Shown piece by piece: positions 17,417 to 25,625 of a DNA stretch of 64,000 nt (the first letter of the stretch is position 1; the number at the start of each line of letters is the position of its first letter). The notes beneath the pieces were generated by a model. That model was not told where the DNA came from, ran no database searches, and was given only the letters and a program-made list of their open reading frames with translations. Made by a program: the position numbers and the translations under genes. Location: the NCBI GenBank assembly GCA_019456225.1, contig VRUI01000008.1:31254-95253 (forward strand), read 5' to 3'. This DNA is from Planctomycetota bacterium (GTDB taxonomy: Bacteria > Planctomycetota > Phycisphaerae > Sedimentisphaerales > Anaerohalosphaeraceae).

Positions 17417-18145
17417 CTATTCCCCTCTTAATCCGACCATATCGGCACACGACAGCAGTATTATTCTCTCCATGGATCTTTGGCTGCTGCCGGTGTATTT
17501 ACTGTTATTTAATTGACTGCCCTGCTCGTATTTTTGAGTCTGAAAGTCAGTTTCCTGTTCGGGCTTTTTCAGGGTCAGGCTTATCGCCACCGCCGCGGGC
17601 AGCATATTATCCTGCGTCGTCGAGTCCCATGTATCAAGCCATTCGTAACCGTCGTAATACTGAAGATTGAACGACCTTACACCTCTGCATATAACTTCGC
17701 TTTTGCCCTCGATAGTCTTTGGCGAAAGCAGGTTCGTCGTCTGTCGCCGCACAAGTACCAGATCTTTCCAGCCGTCCCTGTTTTCAACAAAATACTCGGT
17801 CTGTGCAATATCGCAGGCGATCTCACCTTCGTCCGGGACATAGTTACTCGTAAAAAACAGCAGCATGTCTGCCCCATCGACACCGGCGGCCGAGCCGTCA
17901 ACTCCCTGAAACTGACCTGCCAGCACATCGCCCGGCGCCAGGGCACAGGCAAGATCCTTCTGCAAAAAATCAAACGTCGAATTTGAATACCTGTAAGGCC
18001 CTACGGCCGCTTCTATGCTCCTTTTAGACTTCATAGCAACATACATGCTCGAATACAGTGCCATCGCGATGACCGCCATAAGAGTCATAGCTATCAATAC
18101 TTCCAGAAGCGTAAAACCTAAATGTAATTTATTCCGTCTTTTCAT
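17417..18145 (-). CDS. gspJ: Minor pseudopilin GspJ (second T2SS set)
   Basis: The 242-residue protein carries a canonical prepilin signal, HLG before FTLLEVLIAMTLMAVIAMAL with Glu5. Length and the IEAAVGPYRYSN/FDFLQKDLACAL region fit GspJ. The start overlaps the gspI end by 17 nt. Confidence 0.9.
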   Translation of the reverse strand: MKRRNKLHLGFTLLEVLIAMTLMAVIAMALYSSMYVAMKSKRSIEAAVGPYRYSNSTFDFLQKDLACALAPGDVLAGQFQGVDGSAAGVDGADMLLFFTSNYVPDEGEIACDIAQTEYFVENRDGWKDLVLVRRQTTNLLSPKTIEGKSEVICRGVRSFNLQYYDGYEWLDTWDSTTQDNMLPAAVAISLTLKKPEQETDFQTQKYEQGSQLNNSKYTGSSQRSMERIILLSCADMVGLRGE

Positions 18146-18524
18146 TTTCTACATAAACCAGTGTGGAAAGCTCGACGTCTTTTTCGCGTCCTCGCCAGTC
18201 CCACGATACCTTAACCGTTACCTGTTTAAGAGACGGCTCTGTCCAATCGGCAGAGGTCATCTTCCATTTATAATCCGCATACATCTCGCCAAAATCGCCC
18301 GATTGGCTGCTGCTTTGCCATTCTTCTTCGAGCAGTATTTCCGAAAGCCTGTTCTCGGCAAGCGATATCGCGTCCGATTTACAGACACTGTCGGAACTTA
18401 CCATAGTCGCAATCGAAAGCCCTTTCATAACCGCCGGGATTATCGTGATAATCAGCACAAAAGTCGCGAGCACCTCGATAAGAGTAAATCCACAAGCATG
18501 TTTTTTTTCAGTCATCTCAATCAT
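18129..18524 (-). CDS. gspI: Minor pseudopilin GspI (second T2SS set)
   Basis: The 131-residue protein has the signal ACG before FTLIEVLATFVLIITIIPAV and the GspI-type continuation AISLAENRLSEILLEEE. It is of normal GspI length, in contrast to the extended homolog at 2131-3291. A 7-nt repeat array separates it from gspH. Confidence 0.92.
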   Translation of the reverse strand: MIEMTEKKHACGFTLIEVLATFVLIITIIPAVMKGLSIATMVSSDSVCKSDAISLAENRLSEILLEEEWQSSSQSGDFGEMYADYKWKMTSADWTEPSLKQVTVKVSWDWRGREKDVELSTLVYVENEKTE

Positions 18525-18526
18525 AA

Positions 18527-18582
18527 CACTAATCGCCTAATGCTTATCGCTTATTGCTAATTGCTAATTGCTAATTACTAAT
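18527..18582 (-). repeat. Heptanucleotide array between gspH and gspI
   Basis: Eight consecutive 7-nt units on the plus strand read CACTAAT, CGCCTAA, TGCTTAT, CGCTTAT, TGCTAAT three times, and TACTAAT. The gspH stop (18571-18573) and its last residues lie inside the array. No GC-rich hairpin adjoins this copy. Confidence 0.85.
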
Positions 18583-19122
18583 CGCTCTCTTGCCGTCTTT
18601 CAGTTCAACCATTTCAAAATTCTCGGCGGGACCGTAACAAACTACGTCTACATAATTATCCGCTTCATCCTGCAATTCTATCCTGCACTGCCTGGAGTAC
18701 CCTTGGGGGCTGAAATCTATATACCATATTCCACCATCATTGGAAAAATTATCAAAATCTACTTCAATTTCCTTAGCAAGCTTGAACCTGCTTCCAAAAT
18801 CATTTTCAAGCCGCTTATATTCGCTCTTGTCAATCGACGAAAGCCAATATTCATAAGCACCATCTTCCAGCCGAAAATTCAGACGGTAAGGCCTGCTCTG
18901 ATACACAGACTGAACTTTCGCGTATCGCGCGACAGCAACGAGATGTTCCGCGGCATCTCTTATCTGCCTCGACGAGAAAAACCCGCGAAGCGAAGGCGCC
19001 GCCATCGCCAGCATGGTACACAGAATTATCATTACAAGTATCAGCTCCAGCAGCGTAAAACCGCCGGCCGGCACTGTGCGATAACTGCTAGTACCTGTCT
19101 TCTGTCCAGTTCTTGATATCAT
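18571..19122 (-). CDS. gspH: Minor pseudopilin GspH (second T2SS set)
   Basis: The ~183-residue protein has a leader ending PAGG before FTLLELILVMIILCTMLAMA and the GspH pattern SLRGFFSSRQIRDAAEHLVAVARYAKVQS. I start at the ATG at 19122, which overlaps the gspG end by 35 nt; the longer frame upstream is only the gspG shadow. The first gspG-gspH pair in the window has the same 35-nt overlap. The last residues (AISN) are encoded by a 7-nt repeat. Confidence 0.9.
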   Translation of the reverse strand: MISRTGQKTGTSSYRTVPAGGFTLLELILVMIILCTMLAMAAPSLRGFFSSRQIRDAAEHLVAVARYAKVQSVYQSRPYRLNFRLEDGAYEYWLSSIDKSEYKRLENDFGSRFKLAKEIEVDFDNFSNDGGIWYIDFSPQGYSRQCRIELQDEADNYVDVVCYGPAENFEMVELKDGKRAISN

Positions 19123-19519
19123 CGTCACCGCCACGCTGGCCGTCAGGGCCGGCAGAAAAAAGATCGTAACCATACTTGTTATACTGGCCCGGACGCTTAT
19201 ACACATAATCGTTGCCCCACGGATCTTTCGGGACGCCACGCTTGATATAAGGCTCTTTCCAGCCGTCCGCATTGGACGGTTTGATCACCAGTGCCCTGAG
19301 TCCTTCGCTGTTTGTCGGAAACCTGCCGCTATCGATCTCGAAGGTATCCAGTGCAAGCTCAAGATTGGCAATGTCCGTCTTTGCCGCCGTAACCTTTGCC
19401 TGTTCGCTTCGCCTCGTAAATTTGGGAACAATCACCGTAGCAAGTGTCGCCAGTATCACAAGAACAAGCAAAAGCTCGATAAGTGTAAATCCGTTACAAT
19501 TCCTTTTAATCCTTAGCAT
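19088..19519 (-). CDS. gspG: Major pseudopilin GspG (second T2SS set)
   Basis: The 143-residue protein is a textbook GspG: CNG before FTLIELLLVLVILATLATVIVP, then DSGRFPTNSEGLRAL, PKDPWGNDYVY and the acidic C-terminal loop AGPDGQRGGDDD expected to bind calcium. It is the main pseudopilus subunit of the second system. Confidence 0.97.
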   Translation of the reverse strand: MLRIKRNCNGFTLIELLLVLVILATLATVIVPKFTRRSEQAKVTAAKTDIANLELALDTFEIDSGRFPTNSEGLRALVIKPSNADGWKEPYIKRGVPKDPWGNDYVYKRPGQYNKYGYDLFSAGPDGQRGGDDDIKNWTEDRY

Positions 19520-19546
19520 AATTCGCCTCTCTGTCGTATATTAAAA

Positions 19547-20755
19547 TTACTGAATTAATTCCTGAAGATTGAAAATCGGCAAAAGCATACCGATCACAAC
19601 AGTTCCTACAAGCGCCGCCATAACAAAAAGCATAAGCGGTTCAGCAAGTGAAACTGCCATCTTGAGATTTCTGTCAAGTTCCTTTTCACCGGTCGTCGCC
19701 AGCCGCACCAACTCACCGTCAAGCCTGCCGCTCTCTTCTGCGACAGAGATCATTTCAATTGTAGACCCGCTGAAAAGGTCAGGGCAATCCCGAAGACTTT
19801 GCGCAAGAGATATACCCCTGCGAACCTTGCCAATCGCTTCGGTCAAAGTTTCGGCAAGCGTTTCATTTCCTATCGCCTCACGTGCCACCTTGAGCGCCGA
19901 AAGCAGCGGAACACCGGCATGGACAAGAGTACCAAGCATCCTGGCAAATCGAACAAAGGCAAACTTTGCCGTAAGCGCACCAAATACCGGCACCTTGAGA
20001 AGCAACCGCTCAAATGCCATCCGACCCTGGCGTCTTGAAAGATAGTTCTTAACAGACAACACAATAAATAATATCACACCAACCAGCAAAAGCCAATACT
20101 TCATAACCATCTCGCTGACAGATACGATACCCAGGGTAAGAGGCGGCAGCGTACCGCCGAACTCGGCGAAGATCGAAGAAAAACGCGGTATGAAATATAT
20201 AAGCAAAAACAAAAGTATTAGCCCGCCAAGAACCGCAAGTACGACCGGGTAAACCAGCGCCGCGACAACCTTGCTCTTTAAGTCCTGTTCTCTCGATCTG
20301 AAATCGGCGATCTGTTCGAGCACAAGCTCGATAAACCCGCCTGTTTCACCGGCACGTATCATCGCGACATACACCGGTGGAAATAACTTTGGCCAGTTAG
20401 CCAGCGAATCGGCAAGACTCATTCCGCCGACAACCTGGTCATGTATCGCCGTCCACTGCCTGCGAGCAGCCGGTTTGGTTGCCTCCCTGCTGATAATACT
20501 GAGCGCCTTACTCAATGACACCCCAGCCGAAAGAAGGCTCGAAAGCTCACGCGTAAACGCTTCGACCTCGCCCTTTGAAACACGTCCTTTAATCGCCTGA
20601 GCCTTTTTGCCTGACTGGACCGCTGCAACGATCTCCGACGGGAAAAGTCCCTTTGCCGAGATGATATCTACCACAGCACCGCGACTGGCGGCGCCGACAG
20701 TATCTTCGACAATATTGCCCAGGCTGTCAACTGCTTTGTATCGAAAATCAGGCAC
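19547..20755 (-). CDS. gspF: T2SS inner-membrane platform protein GspF (second T2SS set)
   Basis: The ~402-residue protein begins with the usual PDFRYKAVDSLGN and has two T2SSF domains (FTRELSSLLSAGVSLSKAL and FARMLGTLVHAGVPLLSAL), each followed by membrane helices, ending TVVIGMLLPIFNL. I chose GTG at 20755, which follows the gspE stop by 4 nt; an ATG at 20797 would add 14 unrelated residues inside gspE. Confidence 0.94.
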   Translation of the reverse strand: MPDFRYKAVDSLGNIVEDTVGAASRGAVVDIISAKGLFPSEIVAAVQSGKKAQAIKGRVSKGEVEAFTRELSSLLSAGVSLSKALSIISREATKPAARRQWTAIHDQVVGGMSLADSLANWPKLFPPVYVAMIRAGETGGFIELVLEQIADFRSREQDLKSKVVAALVYPVVLAVLGGLILLFLLIYFIPRFSSIFAEFGGTLPPLTLGIVSVSEMVMKYWLLLVGVILFIVLSVKNYLSRRQGRMAFERLLLKVPVFGALTAKFAFVRFARMLGTLVHAGVPLLSALKVAREAIGNETLAETLTEAIGKVRRGISLAQSLRDCPDLFSGSTIEMISVAEESGRLDGELVRLATTGEKELDRNLKMAVSLAEPLMLFVMAALVGTVVIGMLLPIFNLQELIQ

Positions 20756-20759
20756 CCGT

Positions 20760-22469
20760 TTATTCCTGTCCTTCCACAGCGGCGTTTCTAAAAACAAACT
20801 CGTCCTTCGTCACACGAAGTATCTCTTTAAGAGTCGTCTGTCCGCTATCTAAATATCGCCAAGCATCCTGCCGTAAACTTTTCATTCCATGTTTCATCGC
20901 CTCCTGACGTATGTCACGAGGAGTCGCATTTTTCAAAAGTAATGTCCGAATATCTTCCGTCACAACCATCAGCTCGAATATCCCCGCCCTGCCGTGATAA
21001 CCGGTCCCCTGGCACTTCTTACAACCGGTCGCAACATAAAGTTTTTCCGAAAGTTGATCGCCATAGCGATTCCTCAATGAATCAACTTCATTTTGCGGCA
21101 TCTGTTTCTTACAATGTTCACACAGCATCCGAATAAGCCGCTGAGCTATTACCGCCTCAAGCGACGATGCCACAAGATAAGGCTCTACGCCCATATCCAC
21201 CAACCGCGTAAGCGCCCCCGGAGCATCGTTTGTATGAAGTGTCGAAAATACCAGGTGACCCGTAAGCGATGCCTGCACCGCGATCTCTGCAGTCTCACGG
21301 TCGCGTATCTCACCGACCAGCACAACATCCGGATCATGCCTCAAAATCGACCGCAAACCCATCGCAAAAGTCAAACCCGTTTTGGTCGATACCTGTATCT
21401 GATTGATCCCGTACAACTGATACTCGATAGGATCTTCGATCGTAATAATTTTTCTTCCGATATCGTTAATATGCGAAAGGCCCGCATACAGCGTCGTAGT
21501 TTTACCGCTTCCGGTAGGCCCGGTTACAAGAATAATACCGTGAGGCCGCTTTACAACTTCACTGAAAACATAAAGATCGTCCTTAGACATGCCGACCTTT
21601 TCCGGGCCAAGCAGCACCGAAGATCTGTCCAGAAGCCTCATAACAACCGCCTCACCGTAGAGCATCGGAATAATAGATACACGAATATCTATCTCCCTGC
21701 CCGAAAGCATTATCTTGATCCTGCCGTCCTGCGGAACCCGCTTTTCGGCGATATCAAGATGACTGAGAATTTTTATACGCGAAACAATTGCCGGTTGAAA
21801 CTGCTTAACTTCAGCAGGAATCGTAGCGGCCTGCATAACACCGTCTACCCTGTACCGCACCCTCAGTTCATTCTCAAAAGGCTCAATGTGAACATCTGTC
21901 GCCCGCATCTCGACGGCTTCTGCCAATATCTGGTTAACAAAACGGATAATCGATGCGCCCTCGGCCGCTTCTGCAAGGTCGACATCTTCCTCCTGGTCCC
22001 TTATGAACTGTATACCGCTTTCCAGGGCCTCGTCATACATCGACTGGATAGTATCGGCACCAAGCCCGAGTGACCGCCGAATAAACGAAGCAATCTCTGC
22101 CCTTGGAGCGACTCCAACCTCAATATCCAGACCGGTCATAACCCGAAGCTCATCTATACCGGCTTGCTGGAATGGATTGCTTACTACCGCCAGCACACTG
22201 CCGTCTTCACGACGGACTGGAACGATCTGCCTTTTGAGCAGTATCTTCGCGGGCAGAGTCGAAATAAAGTCCGTCTCCAGCGAAACACTCTCGAAATTCA
22301 CATACGGATACTCGTATTCCGTGCTGACAAAATCAAGAAGAGCTTCTTCTGAGAGACCGCCGTCGGAAAAGGTATAGGCAGACTTGCCACCCTCAGAGCT
22401 GGCTTGGCGTAGCCATTGGACTCCTTTTTGACATAACGCAATATCAGTTGTATTGTTACTGTCTTGCAT
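20760..22469 (-). CDS. gspE: T2SS traffic ATPase GspE (second T2SS set)
   Basis: GspE is the cytoplasmic hexameric ATPase that powers pseudopilus assembly. The 569-residue protein has an N-terminal T2SSE_N domain (residues ~1-160), Walker A GPTGSGKTT at 317-325, Asp box EDPIEYQ, Walker B DPDVVLVGEIRD, the His box STLHTND, and a C-terminal zinc-type pair CEHC ... CKKC. It is first in the minus-strand operon E-F-G-H-I-J-K-L-M-C-D. No clear Shine-Dalgarno site precedes the ATG. Confidence 0.97.
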   Translation of the reverse strand: MQDSNNTTDIALCQKGVQWLRQASSEGGKSAYTFSDGGLSEEALLDFVSTEYEYPYVNFESVSLETDFISTLPAKILLKRQIVPVRREDGSVLAVVSNPFQQAGIDELRVMTGLDIEVGVAPRAEIASFIRRSLGLGADTIQSMYDEALESGIQFIRDQEEDVDLAEAAEGASIIRFVNQILAEAVEMRATDVHIEPFENELRVRYRVDGVMQAATIPAEVKQFQPAIVSRIKILSHLDIAEKRVPQDGRIKIMLSGREIDIRVSIIPMLYGEAVVMRLLDRSSVLLGPEKVGMSKDDLYVFSEVVKRPHGIILVTGPTGSGKTTTLYAGLSHINDIGRKIITIEDPIEYQLYGINQIQVSTKTGLTFAMGLRSILRHDPDVVLVGEIRDRETAEIAVQASLTGHLVFSTLHTNDAPGALTRLVDMGVEPYLVASSLEAVIAQRLIRMLCEHCKKQMPQNEVDSLRNRYGDQLSEKLYVATGCKKCQGTGYHGRAGIFELMVVTEDIRTLLLKNATPRDIRQEAMKHGMKSLRQDAWRYLDSGQTTLKEILRVTKDEFVFRNAAVEGQE

Positions 22470-22517
22470 AGATCAAACTAAAAAGGACTATTAAAGACTC
22501 TAAATCCCATGTAGTTA

Positions 22518-22550
22518 GGGACATGAAATGAAATTATCGGAACATGTCCC
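22518..22550. promoter_or_regulatory. Inverted repeat upstream of gspE
   Basis: GGGACATG at 22518-22525 and CATGTCCC at 22543-22550 form 8-bp arms around a 17-nt spacer, 49 bp upstream of gspE. It could be an operator or an RNA hairpin. No promoter boxes are clear. Confidence 0.4.
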
Positions 22551-22654
22551 GCATACAATTAAATCAGGTTGGGCTGCCACGGCTATATCGACGATTTAAT
22601 GTTACCATTTCACATCAATATAACCAAATAACAGGTCTTTTATTGGGAAACAGA

Positions 22655-22690
22655 CAAATAAAGCGGAATCCGAATTATACCGGATTCCGC
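22655..22690 (-). terminator. Rho-independent terminator of the 22731-23378 gene
   Basis: On the minus strand a 10-bp perfect stem (GCGGAATCCG / CGGATTCCGC, 8-nt loop) is followed by TTTATTTG. It lies 40 nt past the stop of the exported-protein gene and so separates it from the T2SS operon. Confidence 0.8.
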
Positions 22691-22730
22691 ATAAAACCTG
22701 ATAATTAACCAAATTTTCTTACACAATCAT

Positions 22731-23378
22731 CTAATTCAGGATACCCGAGGCAACCAGCGTTGCTTCCTGGCGAACTGTCAAAACAGACTTAAGGTCTTTT
22801 TGAGCAGCAGCGACTTTCTGCTGAGCTTTTTCTTTGGCTTTTCTCAGAGCAAGAAGCTTGGCCTTGATTTGCTTGGTACTCGAGCTTTTGTTTTCCAAAA
22901 CAGTACTTAATGCAGTTGATGCCTTCTGGATCGCGCTTACGGGACGATCGCTCTCTCTTCCGGTTCTGCTGCTGCCGCCTCTGCTGCTTCCGCCTCTGGT
23001 ACTGCCGCCTCTGCTGCTGCCGCCTCTGCCTCTGCCGAACATACCCATTATGCCCCTCATGCCGCTAAAGCGGGATTCACGAGAAAGTTCCATGACCTTA
23101 GTCAGTTTAGGCTCGATGACCTTCCACTCAGCATCGGAGGCACCAAGGTTTTCTTTGTACCTGTCCATCATACGCTTTTGGAAATCTGCCATACCTCGCA
23201 TCATTCCATCTCTTCCAGAGCCTCTTTCAGGACGCCCGGAACCTCTTTCAGTACGCCCAGGACCTCTTTCCCTTCGAGGAGGATCAGGCTTTTTCTCTTC
23301 AGCAGCCATAACTACCGACACAACAAGAGTAAGCACCATCAGCACTACCAGCGACGCAACTACAGTTTTTCTTGACAT
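22731..23378 (-). CDS. Exported Arg/Gly-rich protein of unknown function
   Basis: The 215-residue protein has a signal peptide (VASLVVLMVLTLVVSVVMAAEE). It continues with 7-residue repeats (ERGSGRP type), a helical segment (WKVIEPKLTKVMELSRESRF), four RGGSS-like repeats, and a long Lys-rich helix containing QQKVAAAQKDLKSVLTVRQEATLV. The final part recalls CpxP/Spy-like periplasmic helical proteins, but I do not recognise a family with confidence. It has its own terminator and is upstream of, and on the same strand as, the T2SS operon. Confidence 0.8.
   Translation of the reverse strand: MSRKTVVASLVVLMVLTLVVSVVMAAEEKKPDPPRRERGPGRTERGSGRPERGSGRDGMMRGMADFQKRMMDRYKENLGASDAEWKVIEPKLTKVMELSRESRFSGMRGIMGMFGRGRGGSSRGGSTRGGSSRGGSSRTGRESDRPVSAIQKASTALSTVLENKSSSTKQIKAKLLALRKAKEKAQQKVAAAQKDLKSVLTVRQEATLVASGILN
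22968..23027 (-). repeat. 15-nt tandem repeat encoding RGGSS
   Basis: Four in-frame 15-nt units encode RGGSS/RGGST. The repeat forms a flexible basic linker between the two helical parts of the exported protein. Confidence 0.85.
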
Positions 23379-23556
23379 TTCTTTCTCCTTAATAAAAAAA
23401 TTAACCTTAACTGACCCTTATTTTTGGGTCCCATATAGCTTATATTGAGTTAGGATACACTTCCTGAATTATTAGTACAGCAAAACCATAAAAAGTTACA
23501 CATATTTTTTAAAAATAAGTAATTCTGGCCAAGTGTAAATTATTGTGTAAACGGAC

Positions 23557-23584
23557 GATGTCCCAACCGTAGTTGGAGGTTTTG
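23557..23584 (+). repeat. Short copy of the gspD 3' end, opposite strand
   Basis: The plus strand reads GATG, then TCCCAACCGTAG, two differing bases, GGAGGT and TTTG. The minus strand at 11182-11212 reads the same apart from three extra bases (AAG) and a few substitutions; there it is the last codons of gspD (MMKSQP-stop). No longer gspD similarity is visible upstream. Confidence 0.55.
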
Positions 23585-23630
23585 CTGGCTGCTCCGTTTT
23601 TGGCAGTCTTTGGAATTAGATACTCCCTAT

Positions 23631-23743
23631 AGCTGCCCGCCTACCACGCGGCGGTTCTAAGAGGCCACGACGTAGACAAACCAAGGAATCTGGCAAAAAG
23701 TGTAACTGTTGAATAGAAAAACCCGAGCAAATTCCGCAAATTT
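23631..23743 (+). pseudogene. Second copy of the glmS 3' end (remnant)
   Basis: These 113 bases match 9607-9719 with nine differences. Read in frame they give LPAYHAAVLRGHDVDKPRNL and AKSVTVE-stop. Of seven differences in the coding part, five are synonymous third positions and two fall in one codon, so the copy was probably part of a working glmS before it was separated. There is no upstream glmS body. Confidence 0.85.
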
Positions 23744-24094
23744 TCTATAGCGTACTCTTCGAAAAATTTCACTTTTGTTTCACTATTTTTTCACCTGTTT
23801 TCGTTTTGCGAAATTTTCATTGTCTGTAATAGCCTCTTATTTCGGCGTTTTGAGCCTTTAAAGAAGGTTTTTTTGCCTCACCTTAGACAGTTGATATAGT
23901 GGGCCTATTTCACTATACAATCTTGAAATTTCGTAAGGAAAAACCTTGTCTGTAGTCTTCGAGAAGGTGCTTGATACATCGATCTGTTTTCTAACCCACC
24001 GACAGGTCGGCGGGCTAATTGGTGGTAATTGACGGCGGTTCTATTTTACCTATACCCCCAGAAACGACCCCGCGGATCGTATCGTTGCCCTATG

Positions 24095-25321
24095 TTATTG
24101 TTTCACGTTCCTGAAATACTCATTTAGTATCTCACTGGATACCGGCGGGCATCCGGGAACGAATGGCCTGTTTTTTCTGTGTTTGGCTGTGCAGTTGCCT
24201 ACGCATAAGGTACCTTCCGGCAGCTCGGCATGGCCTTTGCCGATGGCGATGACTATGTCTTTATCGTCTGTCCGCTCGTCAAGCAGCTGCTCTCCATGCT
24301 GCTTTAGGAACATCAGCAATGTCGACTGGCACGCGCTGCATGATTGCTTATCCAGAATAGTAAAGCCTGGAAATTCGAGCGATAGTGCCGTCGGCGAAAG
24401 CTCAAAGGGGCTTCGTACATCTTGCCAGTTTGCCGGAGATACATTTATCTTGTCAAGATCGATCACCCCATATCCTCTATCGGCTGCCATCTTCAAATGC
24501 GGAATGTCACCGGCGGATATTCCCATTATTTCACATGCGATCGAATCGGCGGCAAAAGCATCGACGCCGACAACGACCACGCCCAGGGGTTTAGGTGTGC
24601 CGGCACCGGGGCCAAGCCCTTCCATCCCGATAGTACCGTCGATAATTGACAGATGAGGGCGCAGGACCGAGGTCATATCGGCAATGGCAATGTCCAGAGG
24701 TTTTTCGTCGATACCGTCAATTTGCGGCAGCATATGAAGATCGACTTTCGAACGGCGCCACAAGCAGCCCTTCATATTCTTGACCGACAGTGTCACCCCG
24801 GTGTGCATGTGCGTCTTCATAACCGGAATCGAAACGACAATATCGTACTCGGTGACCTCTCTGCATAGCTTAAGCGATTTTATGGCAACGCCTTCAGGAA
24901 CCTCAACGGGCACAAACGGCCGTACATCCATATCGATCAAGAGGCAATTACGCTGTCTTGCGACATCTGCGATCCCAGTGCTTTCAAACGCCTCCAACGC
25001 CTTAACGCCGGTAATCGGGCTTTCGCCAATGGCAACGTCGGCGCCGGCTTCTCTGAAGGCGTCGATCGCGGCGGCTACGACATGCGGATGCGTAGTCGCA
25101 CCCGTTTCGGCCGCGGCGTCTCGCCCGGCATTGGGCTTTAGCAGAACACGCTTACCTTTTGCCGGTGACAGGTCGATATTTGACAGGGCCTTACGCGTAT
25201 TATCATAGCCCACCATCGCACCACCGGCCGATGCCCAGAAAACCGACGGGTTAGCTGCATTAAGCGCAAAAGGTGATGAACAAATCGCATTTTCTGTGTT
25301 AATATTTGCATCATTTTTCAT
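24095..25321 (-). CDS. DUF362-domain protein
   Basis: The 408-residue protein has DUF362 features: VLLKPNAGRD near residue 60, DVAIGESP, DIVVSIPVMKTHMHTGVTLSVKNMKGC and LSIIDGTIGMEGLGPGAG. The family is widespread and sometimes fused to iron-sulfur domains; its biochemical role is not settled. Here the C terminus has CSACQ, CVGNC and PGCPP, enough cysteines for a metal or Fe-S site. There is no signal peptide. It is followed by a 304-nt gap and is not clearly in an operon. Confidence 0.85.
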   Translation of the reverse strand: MKNDANINTENAICSSPFALNAANPSVFWASAGGAMVGYDNTRKALSNIDLSPAKGKRVLLKPNAGRDAAAETGATTHPHVVAAAIDAFREAGADVAIGESPITGVKALEAFESTGIADVARQRNCLLIDMDVRPFVPVEVPEGVAIKSLKLCREVTEYDIVVSIPVMKTHMHTGVTLSVKNMKGCLWRRSKVDLHMLPQIDGIDEKPLDIAIADMTSVLRPHLSIIDGTIGMEGLGPGAGTPKPLGVVVVGVDAFAADSIACEIMGISAGDIPHLKMAADRGYGVIDLDKINVSPANWQDVRSPFELSPTALSLEFPGFTILDKQSCSACQSTLLMFLKQHGEQLLDERTDDKDIVIAIGKGHAELPEGTLCVGNCTAKHRKNRPFVPGCPPVSSEILNEYFRNVKQ

Positions 25322-25509
25322 ATATACTTCTATCCTGGATTTGCCGTATAACGTTTACAAAATATAATTCAGTCCTTTCGATGCTAATATTTTACCAAAT
25401 TAATCCTGAACTATCAAGGCTTCTCTTTTAATGGGGAAATCCGGGTTTAATTATGTTTTTTTTCGCAGATTGTCCTTAGGTTATTTCTCAGGCCAACTAA
25501 AATACCCCT

Positions 25510-25560
25510 GGGGTCTTTGTTTTCATGGGGTCTTTGTTTTCATGGGGTCTTTGTTTTCAT
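25510..25560. repeat. Three exact copies of a 17-bp tandem repeat
   Basis: The unit GGGGTCTTTGTTTTCAT is repeated three times without change, in the otherwise featureless 25322-25625 gap between the ACT gene and the DUF362 gene. Identity of the copies points to recent expansion. Confidence 0.95.
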
Positions 25561-25625
25561 TGATGTATGCTGGAAGCCTACACTACAAAGATGGGCAAGA
25601 TACCGGCGGTACGAGGTGATGGGGT

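Larger units (their letters stand above)
23379..24094. other. 716-nt intergenic region with decayed sequence
   Basis: No intact gene is visible. It holds a short gspD-tail-like segment (23557-23584), the second copy of the glmS 3' end (23631-23743), AT-rich sequence, and a hairpin CCGAC-AG-GTCGG at 24000-24011. The surrounding string CGACAGGTCRGCGGGCT also occurs at 10329-10345, in the same orientation and likewise downstream of a glmS tail. Confidence 0.6.

Noticed and set aside
19123..19272. N-terminal extension of the second gspH over gspG
   Set aside because: The added residues are an out-of-frame reading of gspG and would bury the prepilin leader.
9693..23630. Tn7-like transposon downstream of glmS
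   Set aside because: No tnsABCDE-like genes, no terminal repeats and no 5-bp target duplication are visible. The repeated segment includes coding sequence of glmS, which Tn7 does not copy.
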